A DNA stretch of 64,000 nucleotides from JANQOZ01 sp045106555. Its GTDB lineage: Bacteria; Pseudomonadota; Gammaproteobacteria; Xanthomonadales; SZUA-38. The notes under the pieces are model-generated. The model did not search any database. It was given only the letters and a program-made list of their open reading frames with translations, and was not told the origin of the DNA. The stretch lies in contig JBGCET010000005.1 of assembly GCA_045106555.1 (NCBI GenBank), forward strand, positions 1 through 64,000, given 5' to 3'. A program made the position numbers and the translations under genes. Below, one piece after another: positions 27,201 to 33,225 of this stretch; the stretch's first letter is position 1; the number at the start of each line of letters is the position of its first letter.

Positions 27201-28610
27201 GCCGTCACCCACATCGTCAGGCGTGCCGCCGCTGCCGCTGCCATCCACCACGTTGCCGGAAAGCCGGGTGTCTTCATCTGTGGTGAAAGTGTCGTCCACA
27301 CCGTCGGGTACCGCGTCGATCGCGATATCGACACGCACCGAACCACTGACATCGCCATTGGTATCGGTGATGGTGTATTCGAAGAACACCGCAGCCGTAG
27401 CATTGGCTGCCGGATCGTAAGTAAATGCACCCGTGTTGCTGTTCATGTTCAGCACGCCAGAGGCTACTGCCGTTACAACGGAAATACCCCCTGCTGCCAA
27501 GCCGTCACCAAGATCATCCGGCGTACCGCCGCTGCCGCTGCCATCCACCACGTTGCCGGAAAGCTGGGTGTCTTCATCTGTGGTGAAACTGTCGTCGACA
27601 CCATCGGGCACCGGGTCGATCGCGATGTCGGCACGCACTGGATCGCTGACGTTGCCATTGTTTCCGGTAATGGTGTACTCGAAAAAGATTGCCGCTGTGG
27701 CATTGGCTGCTGGGTCATAAGTAAATGCACCCGTGTTGCTGTTCATGTTCAGAACGCCAGAGGCTACTGCCGTTACAACAGTAATGCCCCCTACTGCCAA
27801 GCCGTCACCAAGATCATCCGGCGTTCCGCCGCTGCCGCTGCCATCGACCACGTTGCCGGAAAGCTGGGTGTCTTCATCTGTGGTGAAACTGTCATCGACA
27901 CCGTCGGGTACTGCGTCAATCGCGATGTCGGCGCGTACCGAACCACTGACATCACCATTGGTATCGGTGATGGTGTATTCGAAAAACACCGCAGCCGTCG
28001 CATTGGCTGCCGGGTCGTAAGTAAATGCACCGGTGTTGCTGTTCATGTTCAGCACACCAGAGGCCACTGCTGTTACAACAGTAATGCCCCCTACCGCCAA
28101 GCCGTCACCAAGATCATCTGGCGTTCCGCCGCTGCCGCTGCCATCCACCACGTTGCCGGAAAGCTGGGTGTCTTCGTTGGTAGAAAAGCTGTCAGCTACG
28201 CCGTCAGGAACCGGGTTGATGTCAATGGTTACCGTTGCCGGCAAACTGGTCATGGCCGCGGAGTCAGTGATGGTGTACTGAAAGGTTACCGTCGTCTCAG
28301 AGTCTGGCAGCGGGTCGTAGGTAAACGCGCCGGTATCTCGATCGAGGATTAACGTGCCGGGAACGCCGGCGGCGCCGGACGGCAGCACAGTAATGCTGTC
28401 AGTGGTTAAGCCGGCTCCCTCGTTATCAGCCACGCCGCCGTTGCCGTCGGCATCGGTCACGTTGCCAATCAGCTGAGTATCTTCGTCGACGAAATAATTG
28501 TCATCGTTAGCAACCGGCTGGGCCTGGGCCGCCAGAGAAAATACGATCGCTAAAAGAGTAATACCCAAGCGGGCAGATAAAGAAAAACGCCTGAATCTTG
28601 TAAACGCCAT
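18225..28610 (-). CDS. giant secreted multidomain protein: cadherin-like repeats, NHL propeller, C13-like protease
   Basis: A 3,461-residue exported protein. ATG 28610 has AGGAG 5 bases upstream and a signal peptide (ending AAQA-Q), although the frame is open to 28694. Residues about 31-1450 form some 14 cadherin/VCBS-like units of about 100 residues with DEDT and DGSF/TGAFTYDP signatures. Residues 1451-2010 are an NHL-like propeller. Residues 2013-2260 resemble legumain (C13) peptidases, with DHG (His2108) and EACESGS (Cys2159). A second, degenerate copy at 2373-2617 has Arg and Asn at those sites. Next come a PPC-like domain (about 2750-2857), a carboxypeptidase-regulatory-like unit, three fibronectin-like units and, from 3235, a class-I-GATase-like domain beginning VDVLLVDDDASS. 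The C-terminal region contains LFDDSFE. Confidence 0.9.
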   Translation of the reverse strand: MAFTRFRRFSLSARLGITLLAIVFSLAAQAQPVANDDNYFVDEDTQLIGNVTDADGNGGVADNEGAGLTTDSITVLPSGAAGVPGTLILDRDTGAFTYDPLPDSETTVTFQYTITDSAAMTSLPATVTIDINPVPDGVADSFSTNEDTQLSGNVVDGSGSGGTPDDLGDGLAVGGITVVTAVASGVLNMNSNTGAFTYDPAANATAAVFFEYTITDTNGDVSGSVRADIAIDAVPDGVDDSFTTDEDTQLSGNVVDGSGSGGTPDDLGDGLAVGGITVVTAVASGVLNMNSNTGAFTYDPAANATAAIFFEYTITGNNGNVSDPVRADIAIDPVPDGVDDSFTTDEDTQLSGNVVDGSGSGGTPDDLGDGLAAGGISVVTAVASGVLNMNSNTGAFTYDPAANATAAVFFEYTITDTNGDVSGSVRVDIAIDAVPDGVDDTFTTDEDTRLSGNVVDGSGSGGTPDDVGDGLFNNSITVFSPVTAGTLQLFGDTGNFNYDPAADATATVSFQYTITDNNGDVSSPVTVTINIDPVPDPVDDFFTPEEDLSPLTGNVLAANPSTPDDVGDGLGIVRVQTPVNQGVLNLNEADGSFQFDYPANFDGIAIFTYTITDNNGDESDPATVTIDIDAAPDGVNDSYIVDEDTRLTANVVNGSGSGGTPDDVGDGLGTNSITLITPVASGVLNLNRDTGAFTYDPAPNATAPIFFEYTITDIGPSPDTSAPVRVDIAIDPVPDTVDDLFIPDEDASPFAGNVTEDNTNGADDLGDGLGTVTVLQTVGEGTLNLDPSDGSFQYIYAPNFDGVVTFTYTVTDSNGDVSAVTTATIDINAIADPTDDLFTPDEDTSPLGGNVTSDNGSDIDDLGDGLGTVNVVTTTTMGTLALNPVDGSFTYEFVEDFDGQDSFTYTITDANGDVSPEATVSINIDPVPDGFSDIFTVDEDTQLAANVIVDNGNGADDLGDGIGVGGIQLVTPVLEGTLDLNVDTGDFTYDPAPNATSAVFFEYSITDIGATPDTSGPVRVDINIDPVPDPADDIFPIAPDLILEDGTTFSGNVDNDNGNGPDDRGDDVGAIVDGISLVTDVTSGVLSLSANGEFTYDPNDDFFGDDSFTYEVTDDNGDAGTAQVTLTVTPVNDQPTFGALPPFEAGAACEPQTIVPGFMPNISAGPDNESDQTFTTALSIMVSQPSGTLPGDLFSELPSIDPVTGTLTYTGSAAGLMQVTVSLTDSGGTDNGGVELSDSQMFLLTLDGSPTVQDDFDFTDEDAQVIYDLRGATACAGTLDVTSVQVINPPANGSTSVDPVTGFITYTPNNDFFSDTFFEPDSFVYQIADSNGDTSSATVSVLVRAVPDAVDDGVIDVLGDGLFTTPNLLLNDESGGVSPANVADVDLTLTDTLSTQGGTVVYNGDGTFNYTPPANFVGMDSFSYGLTRAENATGQDRSDTANVMLSVFQASSYTLSKFWPNTPYPVPFRDPDSFVVDNLGFVYVRDREQGRIFKLSPSAQLVGSFADVGASAGQSASLTADDERNIYSVSLGGSNFQLTRYTSDGLQLGCLNNTGAGGCSTLPAGVNLSTIRDLEFSPEGTLLLVAGTGQPGVHRLTLDLEYLQREVEQPSGSAFLDIAAGSDGVIYTLTQGASLTIERYTAMGNLLGQFPGTISTGDSYDLRFGRSAGQPRVALLTNDNSRVNLTVFNDIGTQITGVDLAGLLESSGLVFDRFGNLLIGVPGRFARYTLFGQLVEEVGFSGTTPGRFDMPGGLDVTAAGDLIVADTNNARVQFFDDVTGQLLSAQNLNASGVPVLPKDIAAHPTSSSFFVIDQDRLLEFVPGSPSAVLLNNAPLPCSPSELVMRSNGNLIFDCDSGLLFEMPASGVPAPLVVVPGTTDVLDLSIGDIMGSEQLLGLAQTASGDRQIFQIDLASSAVEVRALSGSLATNAVALELLGDQTLAIAEDDFSSSANASRVVRTSLLGTVIDQPAGPGTGPLGVAEVAAVRRLDAMRFAMLDLRLGRVQIVESTTATFDRRAVVVAGGGPYAGNNLWDATQVNANLAYRTLLFRGYRKQDITYLSADFLTNADIDSDGVADDIDGFPTAATIEAAIMALAGADEAVVYLADHGDNERFRVNGLNIPAQNIAPETLGSATLGSWLDNLDASASPGQLTVIYEACESGSFLDNIDSASPSRVVMTTTNTGQDAKFISQGYLSFSTQFWSEIFDGGSVGDAYQAASGAVGNQTIDQDPQLDANGNDIGNEATGDLDQLNYFIGGDTSAVNDSPSIDNASLQLSGALDVVVSSPQDVARAWAVVRPPMLATGASDNPVIGLPEIELSAPLGGCGFAGQCTFSGVYDGFVAEGMYSVEVLLRDTSGYLTRFEVPLTANITTPERRRAVIVAGFSADSGEQQRIENAASFVYSALLQQGYQDNTNGIEDIRFLSAGTSGITGVDQQLTRAALEFTFTQWATEGLRDLTVYFVGRTQGSSFLLGPGDLLTASDIDVWFDALQEGLDPALSGTLMALFEGNTAGQLLPAMAGVPGRPRIVISSTGLAENAVIFTDTDPLFTRHFWTGIANGAGVGESFDIAGRAVRALASTQMPMLDDGGGVGGENDGRANGPMDGLVARAYNVGPGVRQAGNAPLIGAVSDNVILTSADNNTATLQAMNVSSTQQSPVMTVFAAISPPSPFANQQFVDLLPTGGDNYAVDFDGFDLGGTYSVAIFAVDDDENISVQQEMTVTNIDAPDGFEVDNTRAQASVFFVDASAPQFHSLHTSNDEDWVRFFGRAAAVYSLRAANLDSSGQLRLTMQLLDEQENVLFSTQGLAGSDVALDLGPGASANTLPADGQYFLRISADSGAGSGAFYELVAFQPLGAEAGRLDGRVVDGVSGASVPGAVIITSDNITAFSNQIGDFSLASNAAAYSITITAPGFQTLNDTYDLSVRETTTRLFSLTADGAGLPSISLRAPSDVTTASATLLADVDPAGELTGVSFRIRPQGGEFGLPLSASSVSTPLRVGRAVDGLLCSSSFEFEATASNSSGSVTDGPQTFSTLDCVDPPVLSNLSFANVTDATARIQVTVDTTETAVLEYRLRPAGQEFGDYLPAGNVSGTGVQVTVDLDSLICETAFDFQFRGTNSGGVVQTSLATLTTASCVAGIPEVTTGSADQITEISARLNGLVDGQGGSVDVQFDFGPTTAYGNVVLLVGVNAAGGQVPVSANVSGLECGTEYHFRVRGTNAQGQRVGFDRVFNTTVCPREVDVLLVDDDASSPDVVQTYVDSLIALGVTPQVQVTNGDAAEPTAMDMQAFDVVLWVTGNTSDAVTGPSPQSETEIGTYLAGGGCFAISSEGWLAARGGGSDTPTTLMQTLGLASGMSDVNPITLTGRAPGFDGLGPYDLGAPLADLLEPRSDASVIFEGNGGGAALLRRGERGDGLYFGFDLSTLSEAGATTETLERTLDFCESRLFDDSFETVPATGKGVIRP
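27003..28202 (-). repeat. four tandem 300-bp coding repeats
   Basis: Units 28202-27903, 27902-27603, 27602-27303 and 27302-27003 each encode 100 residues starting GV(A/D)D and ending VPD. The first three are near-identical at the DNA level; for example, the block beginning GTAAATGCAC recurs at 28021, 27721 and 27421. The fourth diverges in its second half. The exact 300-bp period keeps the frame, so recombination could add or remove whole cadherin-like units. Confidence 0.92.
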
Positions 28611-28752
28611 CGTGACTCCTGTCTCGTTCGGCCGACTCGCCAATCCTGTACACCTAGAAAGGCAGCGTCGGCCCCAACAGGTAAGGGCCGTCACAATTCA
28701 GAAACTACAATTCACCCGCCCCTTACATAATAATACGCGATGCACCGCAAGG

Positions 28753-28774
28753 GGTCTAACCCGAGCATTAGACC
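28753..28774. promoter_or_regulatory. inverted repeat upstream of giant-protein operon
   Basis: GGTCTAA (28753-28759) and TTAGACC (28768-28774) form a perfect 7-bp inverted repeat with an 8-base loop. On the minus strand, TTAGAC of the right-reading arm lies 18 bases before TATTAT, a possible -35/-10 pair for the giant-protein gene starting at 28610. The repeat could be an operator over that promoter or a hairpin ending the membrane protein gene to its other side. Confidence 0.4.
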
Positions 28775-28795
28775 GCTGAGGCGGCCCACCTGGGC

Positions 28796-29479
28796 TCAGA
28801 AGGGCTTTGTAGCCCCCAAGAACGCCACGCTCAAAATGCCAACCCAGTACATATACGCCATGTAGCGGGACTTACGAATGGAGTTTTCCAGCCGGTTTTC
28901 CACCTCCGGATTATCCCCGTGCATGGCCAGTTCACGAAACATCATGGTCCACTCGCGCATCACAAACCGCAGATAAAGGCCGATGCACAGCATCAATCCA
29001 TAAATCCCGACCTTCAGGCTGTACCAGTAGAACCCTTCCATGGCGTTGAACGGTCCGTAACCCATCAAGGATGTTACGGCTGAAATGAGCAGCGCGGGAA
29101 TTACGACGTAACGAATACCCTCGTCGATTTTGGTCAATCGAATACCCGTGTCTGTCTCCCGATAGATGAAGGCTGCCCAACACAGGCCAAGCCATAGCGC
29201 AAAGACAATCCACATTCCGGTAAGCCAGTGGCCACCCAGCGGCTGTACGCCCCAGAAATGCCCCATGTGCAGCCCCAATGGCAGCAGCATGATGATGCCG
29301 GTGCGGGCGAGGATATCGATGCGATACGCGGTTTCCATGTGCCGCCGGCGCTCTTCCATGCTTAATTTACGGTTAACCACGTGGTAGGCGGTTTGAAATA
29401 CCCCCCACTCCCCGCCTAACCAATACACCATGGCCACAATGTGCAGCCAACGCAGCACCGCCAACTCGGTGATTCCCAT
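28796..29479 (-). CDS. conserved polytopic membrane protein
   Basis: A 227-residue protein with about six transmembrane helices. The first helix contains RWLHIVAMVYWLGGEW, and a later one contains LPLGLHMGHFWGV. Histidines within helices and the conserved WLGG stretch recall CopD-like or heme-binding membrane families, but I cannot assign one. The C-terminal part ends with a helix after ENSIRKSRYMAYMYW. It is divergent from ccoN, sharing a 210-base intergenic region, and is transcribed toward the giant-protein operon, 185 bases away. A link to respiration is possible from position only. Confidence 0.75.
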   Translation of the reverse strand: MGITELAVLRWLHIVAMVYWLGGEWGVFQTAYHVVNRKLSMEERRRHMETAYRIDILARTGIIMLLPLGLHMGHFWGVQPLGGHWLTGMWIVFALWLGLCWAAFIYRETDTGIRLTKIDEGIRYVVIPALLISAVTSLMGYGPFNAMEGFYWYSLKVGIYGLMLCIGLYLRFVMREWTMMFRELAMHGDNPEVENRLENSIRKSRYMAYMYWVGILSVAFLGATKPF

Positions 29480-29640
29480 GCCTCGCTCCGTACGATTTCT
29501 AAACCTATTGTTATAGAACTATATCATTTACTCACCCACTTCCATAAGGATTCACGCCAACATTTCTTAGACAAAGCCCGCCTGATGTTGTGTGCCATTA
29601 CGCTGTTGAACCTGAACCCGCCGAACTAGGTAGAAACCGA

Positions 29641-29657
29641 AATAACCTGCGGTTATT
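29641..29657. promoter_or_regulatory. perfect inverted repeat upstream of ccoN
   Basis: AATAACC-TGC-GGTTATT is a 17-base palindrome with 7-bp arms, 33 bases before the ccoN ATG in the divergent intergenic region. It does not match the FNR/FixK consensus (TTGAT-N4-ATCAA), and I find no FNR box elsewhere in the gap. It is a candidate regulator site for the cbb3 operon, for example for the FixJ-like protein encoded downstream. Confidence 0.4.
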
Positions 29658-29689
29658 GCGGATAGGGTCGGACAGCCTGGCTTATCACA

Positions 29690-31120
29690 ATGCCCGACAT
29701 GAAAAGCCAAGCAAACACATACAACGATAAAGTCGTCCGCCAGATGGCTGTGATGACGGTTATCTGGGGCATCGTCGGCATGACCGTCGGCGTGCTGATT
29801 GCCGCGCAGCTGTATTGGCCGGCGTTAAATTTTGATCTTCCCTGGTTCACCTACAGCCGGCTGCGTCCACTGCACACCAATGCAGTGATTTTCGCCTTCG
29901 GCGGAACCGCCTTGATGGCAACGTCCTTTCATGTTGTACAGCGCACCTGTCACACCCGGTTAATTTCTGACGCCCTGGCCAGCTTTGTATTTTGGGGCTG
30001 GCAACTGGTCATTGTGCTGGCTGCCATCACGCTGCCGCTGGGTCTGACCCAAAGCAAAGAATACGCAGAGCTGATCTGGCCGATCGATGTTCTCATTGCC
30101 GTCGTTTGGGTGGCTTACGCAGTGGTGTTTTTTGGCACGATAGCGAAACGTCAAGTGAAACACATCTATGTGGCCAATTGGTTTTACGCCGCTTTTATCT
30201 TGACCGTCGCTGTGTTGCATATCGTCAACTCTCTGGCCATACCCACCAGTTTGACCCACTCCTATCCCATCTACTCCGGCGCCATCGACGCCATGGTGCA
30301 GTGGTGGTACGGGCATAACGCGGTGGGCTTTTTTCTCACCGCCGGCTTTCTGGGAATGATGTATTACTACGTCCCCAAGCAGGCCAACCGACCCATCTAC
30401 TCCTACCGTCTGTCCGTGGTGCACTTCTGGGCCCTGATTTCAATCTACATGTGGGCTGGGCCCCATCACCTGCACTACACCTCGGTGCCAGACTGGGCAC
30501 AGTCTCTTGGCATGGTGTTTTCACTGATTTTGCTGGCACCCAGCTGGGGCGGCATGATTAACGGAATGATGACGTTGTCCGGAGCCTGGGACAAACTGCG
30601 CGACGACCCAATCTTAAAGTTCATGATTGTCTCGCTGTCGTTCTACGGCATGTCGACTTTCGAGGGGCCAATGATGGCCATCAAGACAGTCAACGCCCTG
30701 TCCCATTACACCGACTGGACCATTGGCCACGTGCACTCCGGCGCCCTGGGATGGGTCGCCATGATGACCGTTGGCACCCTTTACTGCCTGATCCCCCGGG
30801 TTTTCGGCAAGGAGGCCATGTTCAGCACCTCGTTGATCAACGTGCATTTCTGGACCACCACTATCGGTATCGTGCTGTATACCGTTGCCATGTGGATTGC
30901 CGGAATATCCCAGGGGCTGATGTGGAGAGCCAGCAACGAAGACGGCACCCTCACCTACACCTTCATTGAGTCGCTGGTCGTGACTTACCCGTACTACCTG
31001 ATGCGCTTTGTTGGCGGCCTGCTGGTCCTGATGGGCATGTTCCTGATGGCCTGGAACGTTTACAAAACTATCCGTGGCCCGAGCTCTGAGGAGAGCCCGG
31101 TTCTGGCACCGGCACACTGA
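29690..31120 (+). CDS. ccoN: cytochrome cbb3 oxidase subunit I (CcoN)
   Basis: A 476-residue catalytic subunit of the cbb3-type heme-copper oxidase, which reduces O2 to water in the inner membrane and pumps protons under low oxygen. About twelve helices are predicted. The heme and CuB histidine regions are visible as PLHTNAVIFAFGGTA, WWYGHNAVGFFLTAG and AGPHHLHYTSVPDW, in the CcoN order. Length is standard. ATG 29690 or ATG 29699 could start; neither has a clear ribosome binding site. It heads an operon running through ccoO, Q, P, a small membrane protein, ccoG, H, I and S. The divergent gene is the membrane protein at 28796. Confidence 0.96.
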   Translation: MPDMKSQANTYNDKVVRQMAVMTVIWGIVGMTVGVLIAAQLYWPALNFDLPWFTYSRLRPLHTNAVIFAFGGTALMATSFHVVQRTCHTRLISDALASFVFWGWQLVIVLAAITLPLGLTQSKEYAELIWPIDVLIAVVWVAYAVVFFGTIAKRQVKHIYVANWFYAAFILTVAVLHIVNSLAIPTSLTHSYPIYSGAIDAMVQWWYGHNAVGFFLTAGFLGMMYYYVPKQANRPIYSYRLSVVHFWALISIYMWAGPHHLHYTSVPDWAQSLGMVFSLILLAPSWGGMINGMMTLSGAWDKLRDDPILKFMIVSLSFYGMSTFEGPMMAIKTVNALSHYTDWTIGHVHSGALGWVAMMTVGTLYCLIPRVFGKEAMFSTSLINVHFWTTTIGIVLYTVAMWIAGISQGLMWRASNEDGTLTYTFIESLVVTYPYYLMRFVGGLLVLMGMFLMAWNVYKTIRGPSSEESPVLAPAH

Positions 31121-31130
31121 GGTCAACTGA

Positions 31131-31802
31131 ATGAAACATGAAAGCATTGAAAAGAACGTCGGCTTGATGGGCGTTCTGATTATCCTCGTGATCAGTGTGG
31201 CAGGCGTGGTCGAAATAGTTCCGCTGGCCAGTCAGGCCGAAGTAATAGCCCCGGCTGAAGGTATAGAGCCTCATACGCCAGTGGCCCTGGCCGGGCGAGA
31301 TATCTACGTTCGAGAAGGCTGCTACGTGTGTCACTCGCAACAAATCCGCCCATTCCGCAGCGAAACCCAGCGCTATGGGCACTACTCACTGGCGGGCGAG
31401 TCGGTGTACGACCGCCCCCACCAGTGGGGTTCCAAGCGCACCGGCCCGGATCTGGCCAGAGTGGGCGGCCGCTACAGCGACCAGTGGCATGAAGTCCACC
31501 TGAACAACCCTCGCGATGTAGTGCCCCAATCCAACATGCCGGGATACCCGTGGCTTAACAAAACACTGGTTGATGGCGAGGAAATTGCCAACCGGATGCG
31601 GGTATTGCAGATGCTGGGACACCCCTATTCCGATGACGACCTGGCGAACGCGCCGGCGTCACTTGAGGGTGTCACAGAGATGAAAGCACTGGTGACCTAT
31701 TTACAAGGACTGGGTACGAACATCGGCCGCGGCGCCCTGCGTCTCAGCGTCGATGCGCAGAACGAACCCGTGACGGACGCAGCCCAGGGAGGATCACGCT
31801 GA
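31131..31802 (+). CDS. ccoO: cytochrome cbb3 oxidase subunit II (CcoO)
   Basis: A 223-residue membrane-anchored monoheme cytochrome c subunit. One N-terminal helix (MGVLIILVISVAGVVEIVP) anchors it. The heme c site is Cys64-Tyr-Val-Cys67-His68 within EGCYVCHSQQIRPF, the CcoO signature. A distal Met probably lies in the NMPGYPW segment. It passes electrons from CcoP toward CcoN. ATG 31131 follows GAGG by 7 bases and sits 10 bases after ccoN. Its stop overlaps ccoQ by 1 base. Length is near the usual 200-240. Confidence 0.96.
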   Translation: MKHESIEKNVGLMGVLIILVISVAGVVEIVPLASQAEVIAPAEGIEPHTPVALAGRDIYVREGCYVCHSQQIRPFRSETQRYGHYSLAGESVYDRPHQWGSKRTGPDLARVGGRYSDQWHEVHLNNPRDVVPQSNMPGYPWLNKTLVDGEEIANRMRVLQMLGHPYSDDDLANAPASLEGVTEMKALVTYLQGLGTNIGRGALRLSVDAQNEPVTDAAQGGSR

Positions 31803-32008
31803 TGACCGAAGCTTTTGACATGGGTTTGCTGCGCGGACTGATAACCGCACTCCTGCTGGTTGCGTTTTGCGGCATGGTTTTGTGGGCTTACAGCAAGCGC
31901 CGCAAAGACGATTTTTCCGAAGCTGCCGCGATGCCGCTGGACGACGATAATGAGCTGGACGAACCCCTGCCGCTAACAGATTGGGAAATTGAAGGAGAGC
32001 AGCAATGA
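31802..32008 (+). CDS. ccoQ: cbb3 oxidase small subunit CcoQ
   Basis: A 68-residue single-helix protein: a short N-terminal tail, the helix LLRGLITALLLVAFCGMVLWAY, then the positive YSKRRKDDF stretch typical of CcoQ and an acidic cytoplasmic tail. CcoQ stabilises the oxidase, especially the CcoP interaction. Position between ccoO and ccoP, with a 1-base overlap before and a 4-base ATGA overlap after, makes the assignment firm. The acidic tail is a little longer than in many homologues. Confidence 0.88.
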   Translation: MTEAFDMGLLRGLITALLLVAFCGMVLWAYSKRRKDDFSEAAAMPLDDDNELDEPLPLTDWEIEGEQQ

Positions 32009-32925
32009 CCATGGACAGTGGCTGGCACTGGTTTGTGCTGATATTCACTCTGGTCAACATTTTTGCCTGTATCTGGCTGATCCTTTGGTCGTCGCGACAG
32101 GGCGACACCAGTAAAGCCAACGCCGACACCCTGGATCACGTCTGGGACGGCGATCTGTGCGAGCGCAATAATCCATTACCTCGCTGGTGGCTGTTTCTGT
32201 TTGTGGGGACCATCATCTGGGGCGTCGGATACCTGATCTACTATCCTGGCCTGGGTGCGTTCGCCGGCACCAGCGGTTGGACTCAGCAAGGTCAATACGT
32301 GGCTGAGCGCGAGCGGGTTGACGCCGTCTACAACGAAAAATTTGCCACGTTGGCAGCCATGGACTTCGACACCTTGAGCAAGAGCGCCGACGCCATGGAC
32401 ATTGCCGGCAGATTGTTTGGCGCCAACTGCGCGACCTGTCACGGCTCTGATGGCCGCGGTGCGATGGGGTTTCCCAACCTCACTGACGATGACTGGCTCT
32501 ACGGCAGTGATCCGGCGGTTCTTACCCACTCCATTTCGCTAGGCCGGCAGGGTCTGATGCCCGGATGGGCAGCAGCGCTACAGGGTGACGAGGGCGTTCG
32601 AGAGGTAATGGAGTACGTGAAGTCCTTGTCCGACTCAACTCACGACAGTGCTCTGGCCGCAAGCGGCAAAACACGCTACGACCTGATCTGTGTGGCATGT
32701 CATGGTCCTGCCGGGGACGGACTGCAGGCTCTTGGAGCGCCGAGGCTCAACGACAAAACGTGGCTTTATGGCAATTCCGATGAAGCGCTGTATGAGTCGA
32801 TTGCTAACGGTCGCAATGGCGTTATGCCGGCTCATCAATCCCTGTTAAGTCCGGAAGAAATCAAGCTGTTGGTTGGGTACCTGATGGCGTTGAGCACAAC
32901 GTCTCAGGCAGCCGCCGCGCCCTGA
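32005..32925 (+). CDS. ccoP: cytochrome cbb3 oxidase subunit III (CcoP)
   Basis: A 306-residue diheme cytochrome c. Two N-terminal helices (about residues 8-28 and 55-75) carry the CcoP motifs LDHVWDGDLCERNNPLPRWW and IIWGVGYLIYYPGLG. Two periplasmic heme c domains follow: Cys142-Ala-Thr-Cys145-His146 and Cys229-Val-Ala-Cys232-His233. It receives electrons from soluble or membrane cytochromes and hands them to CcoO. Length is normal. It overlaps ccoQ by 4 bases. A small membrane protein gene follows after 15 bases. Confidence 0.96.
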   Translation: MTMDSGWHWFVLIFTLVNIFACIWLILWSSRQGDTSKANADTLDHVWDGDLCERNNPLPRWWLFLFVGTIIWGVGYLIYYPGLGAFAGTSGWTQQGQYVAERERVDAVYNEKFATLAAMDFDTLSKSADAMDIAGRLFGANCATCHGSDGRGAMGFPNLTDDDWLYGSDPAVLTHSISLGRQGLMPGWAAALQGDEGVREVMEYVKSLSDSTHDSALAASGKTRYDLICVACHGPAGDGLQALGAPRLNDKTWLYGNSDEALYESIANGRNGVMPAHQSLLSPEEIKLLVGYLMALSTTSQAAAAP

Positions 32926-32940
32926 CTGCTGCCGCCCACT

Positions 32941-33225
32941 GTGCCTACCCATTGGAACAGCTTTCAACGCGGAATCGCAGCCATTATCTGGCCGTCATTT
33001 TTGATGGCCAGCTTGGCCACCGGCATATTCTTCGCAAAAATGGATCCCGCACTGTTGCTGGCGGCGTTTGTATTCCAAATCGAACTGAGTGACCAGGCAG
33101 TGTATTCCCTGGGCTTCTTCTTCTTCTGGGTGATTTGCGCGGCTGCCTGCGGGCTCACTGCTTGGCTGATTCGTACAGAACGTCCCAGGGCCGATTTTCC
33201 CACGCCCTCTGATGATAACCCGTGA
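32941..33225 (+). CDS. small two-helix membrane protein in cbb3 operon
   Basis: A 94-residue protein from GTG 32941 with a membrane segment near residues 14-32 (WPSFLMASLATGIFF), a short loop, and a second helix at about 55-77 (YSLGFFFFWVICAAACGLTA). No cofactor motif is evident and I do not recognise the family. It sits between ccoP and ccoG, and its stop overlaps the ccoG GTG by 4 bases (GTGA), so it belongs to the operon. A role in oxidase assembly or regulation is an inference from position. Confidence 0.8.
   Translation: MPTHWNSFQRGIAAIIWPSFLMASLATGIFFAKMDPALLLAAFVFQIELSDQAVYSLGFFFFWVICAAACGLTAWLIRTERPRADFPTPSDDNP

Noticed and set aside
27003..28202. CRISPR-like regular repeats
   Set aside because: The repeats are 300 bp, coding, and without short unique spacers; they are tandem cadherin-like domains.
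28776..28798. Rho-independent terminator after the membrane protein gene
   Set aside because: GCCCA-CC-TGGGC can pair, but there is no T tract on the minus strand and the stop codon is inside it.
29480..29689. FNR/ANR box for ccoN
   Set aside because: No TTGAT-N4-ATCAA match was found in the gap; only an unrelated palindrome at 29641-29657.
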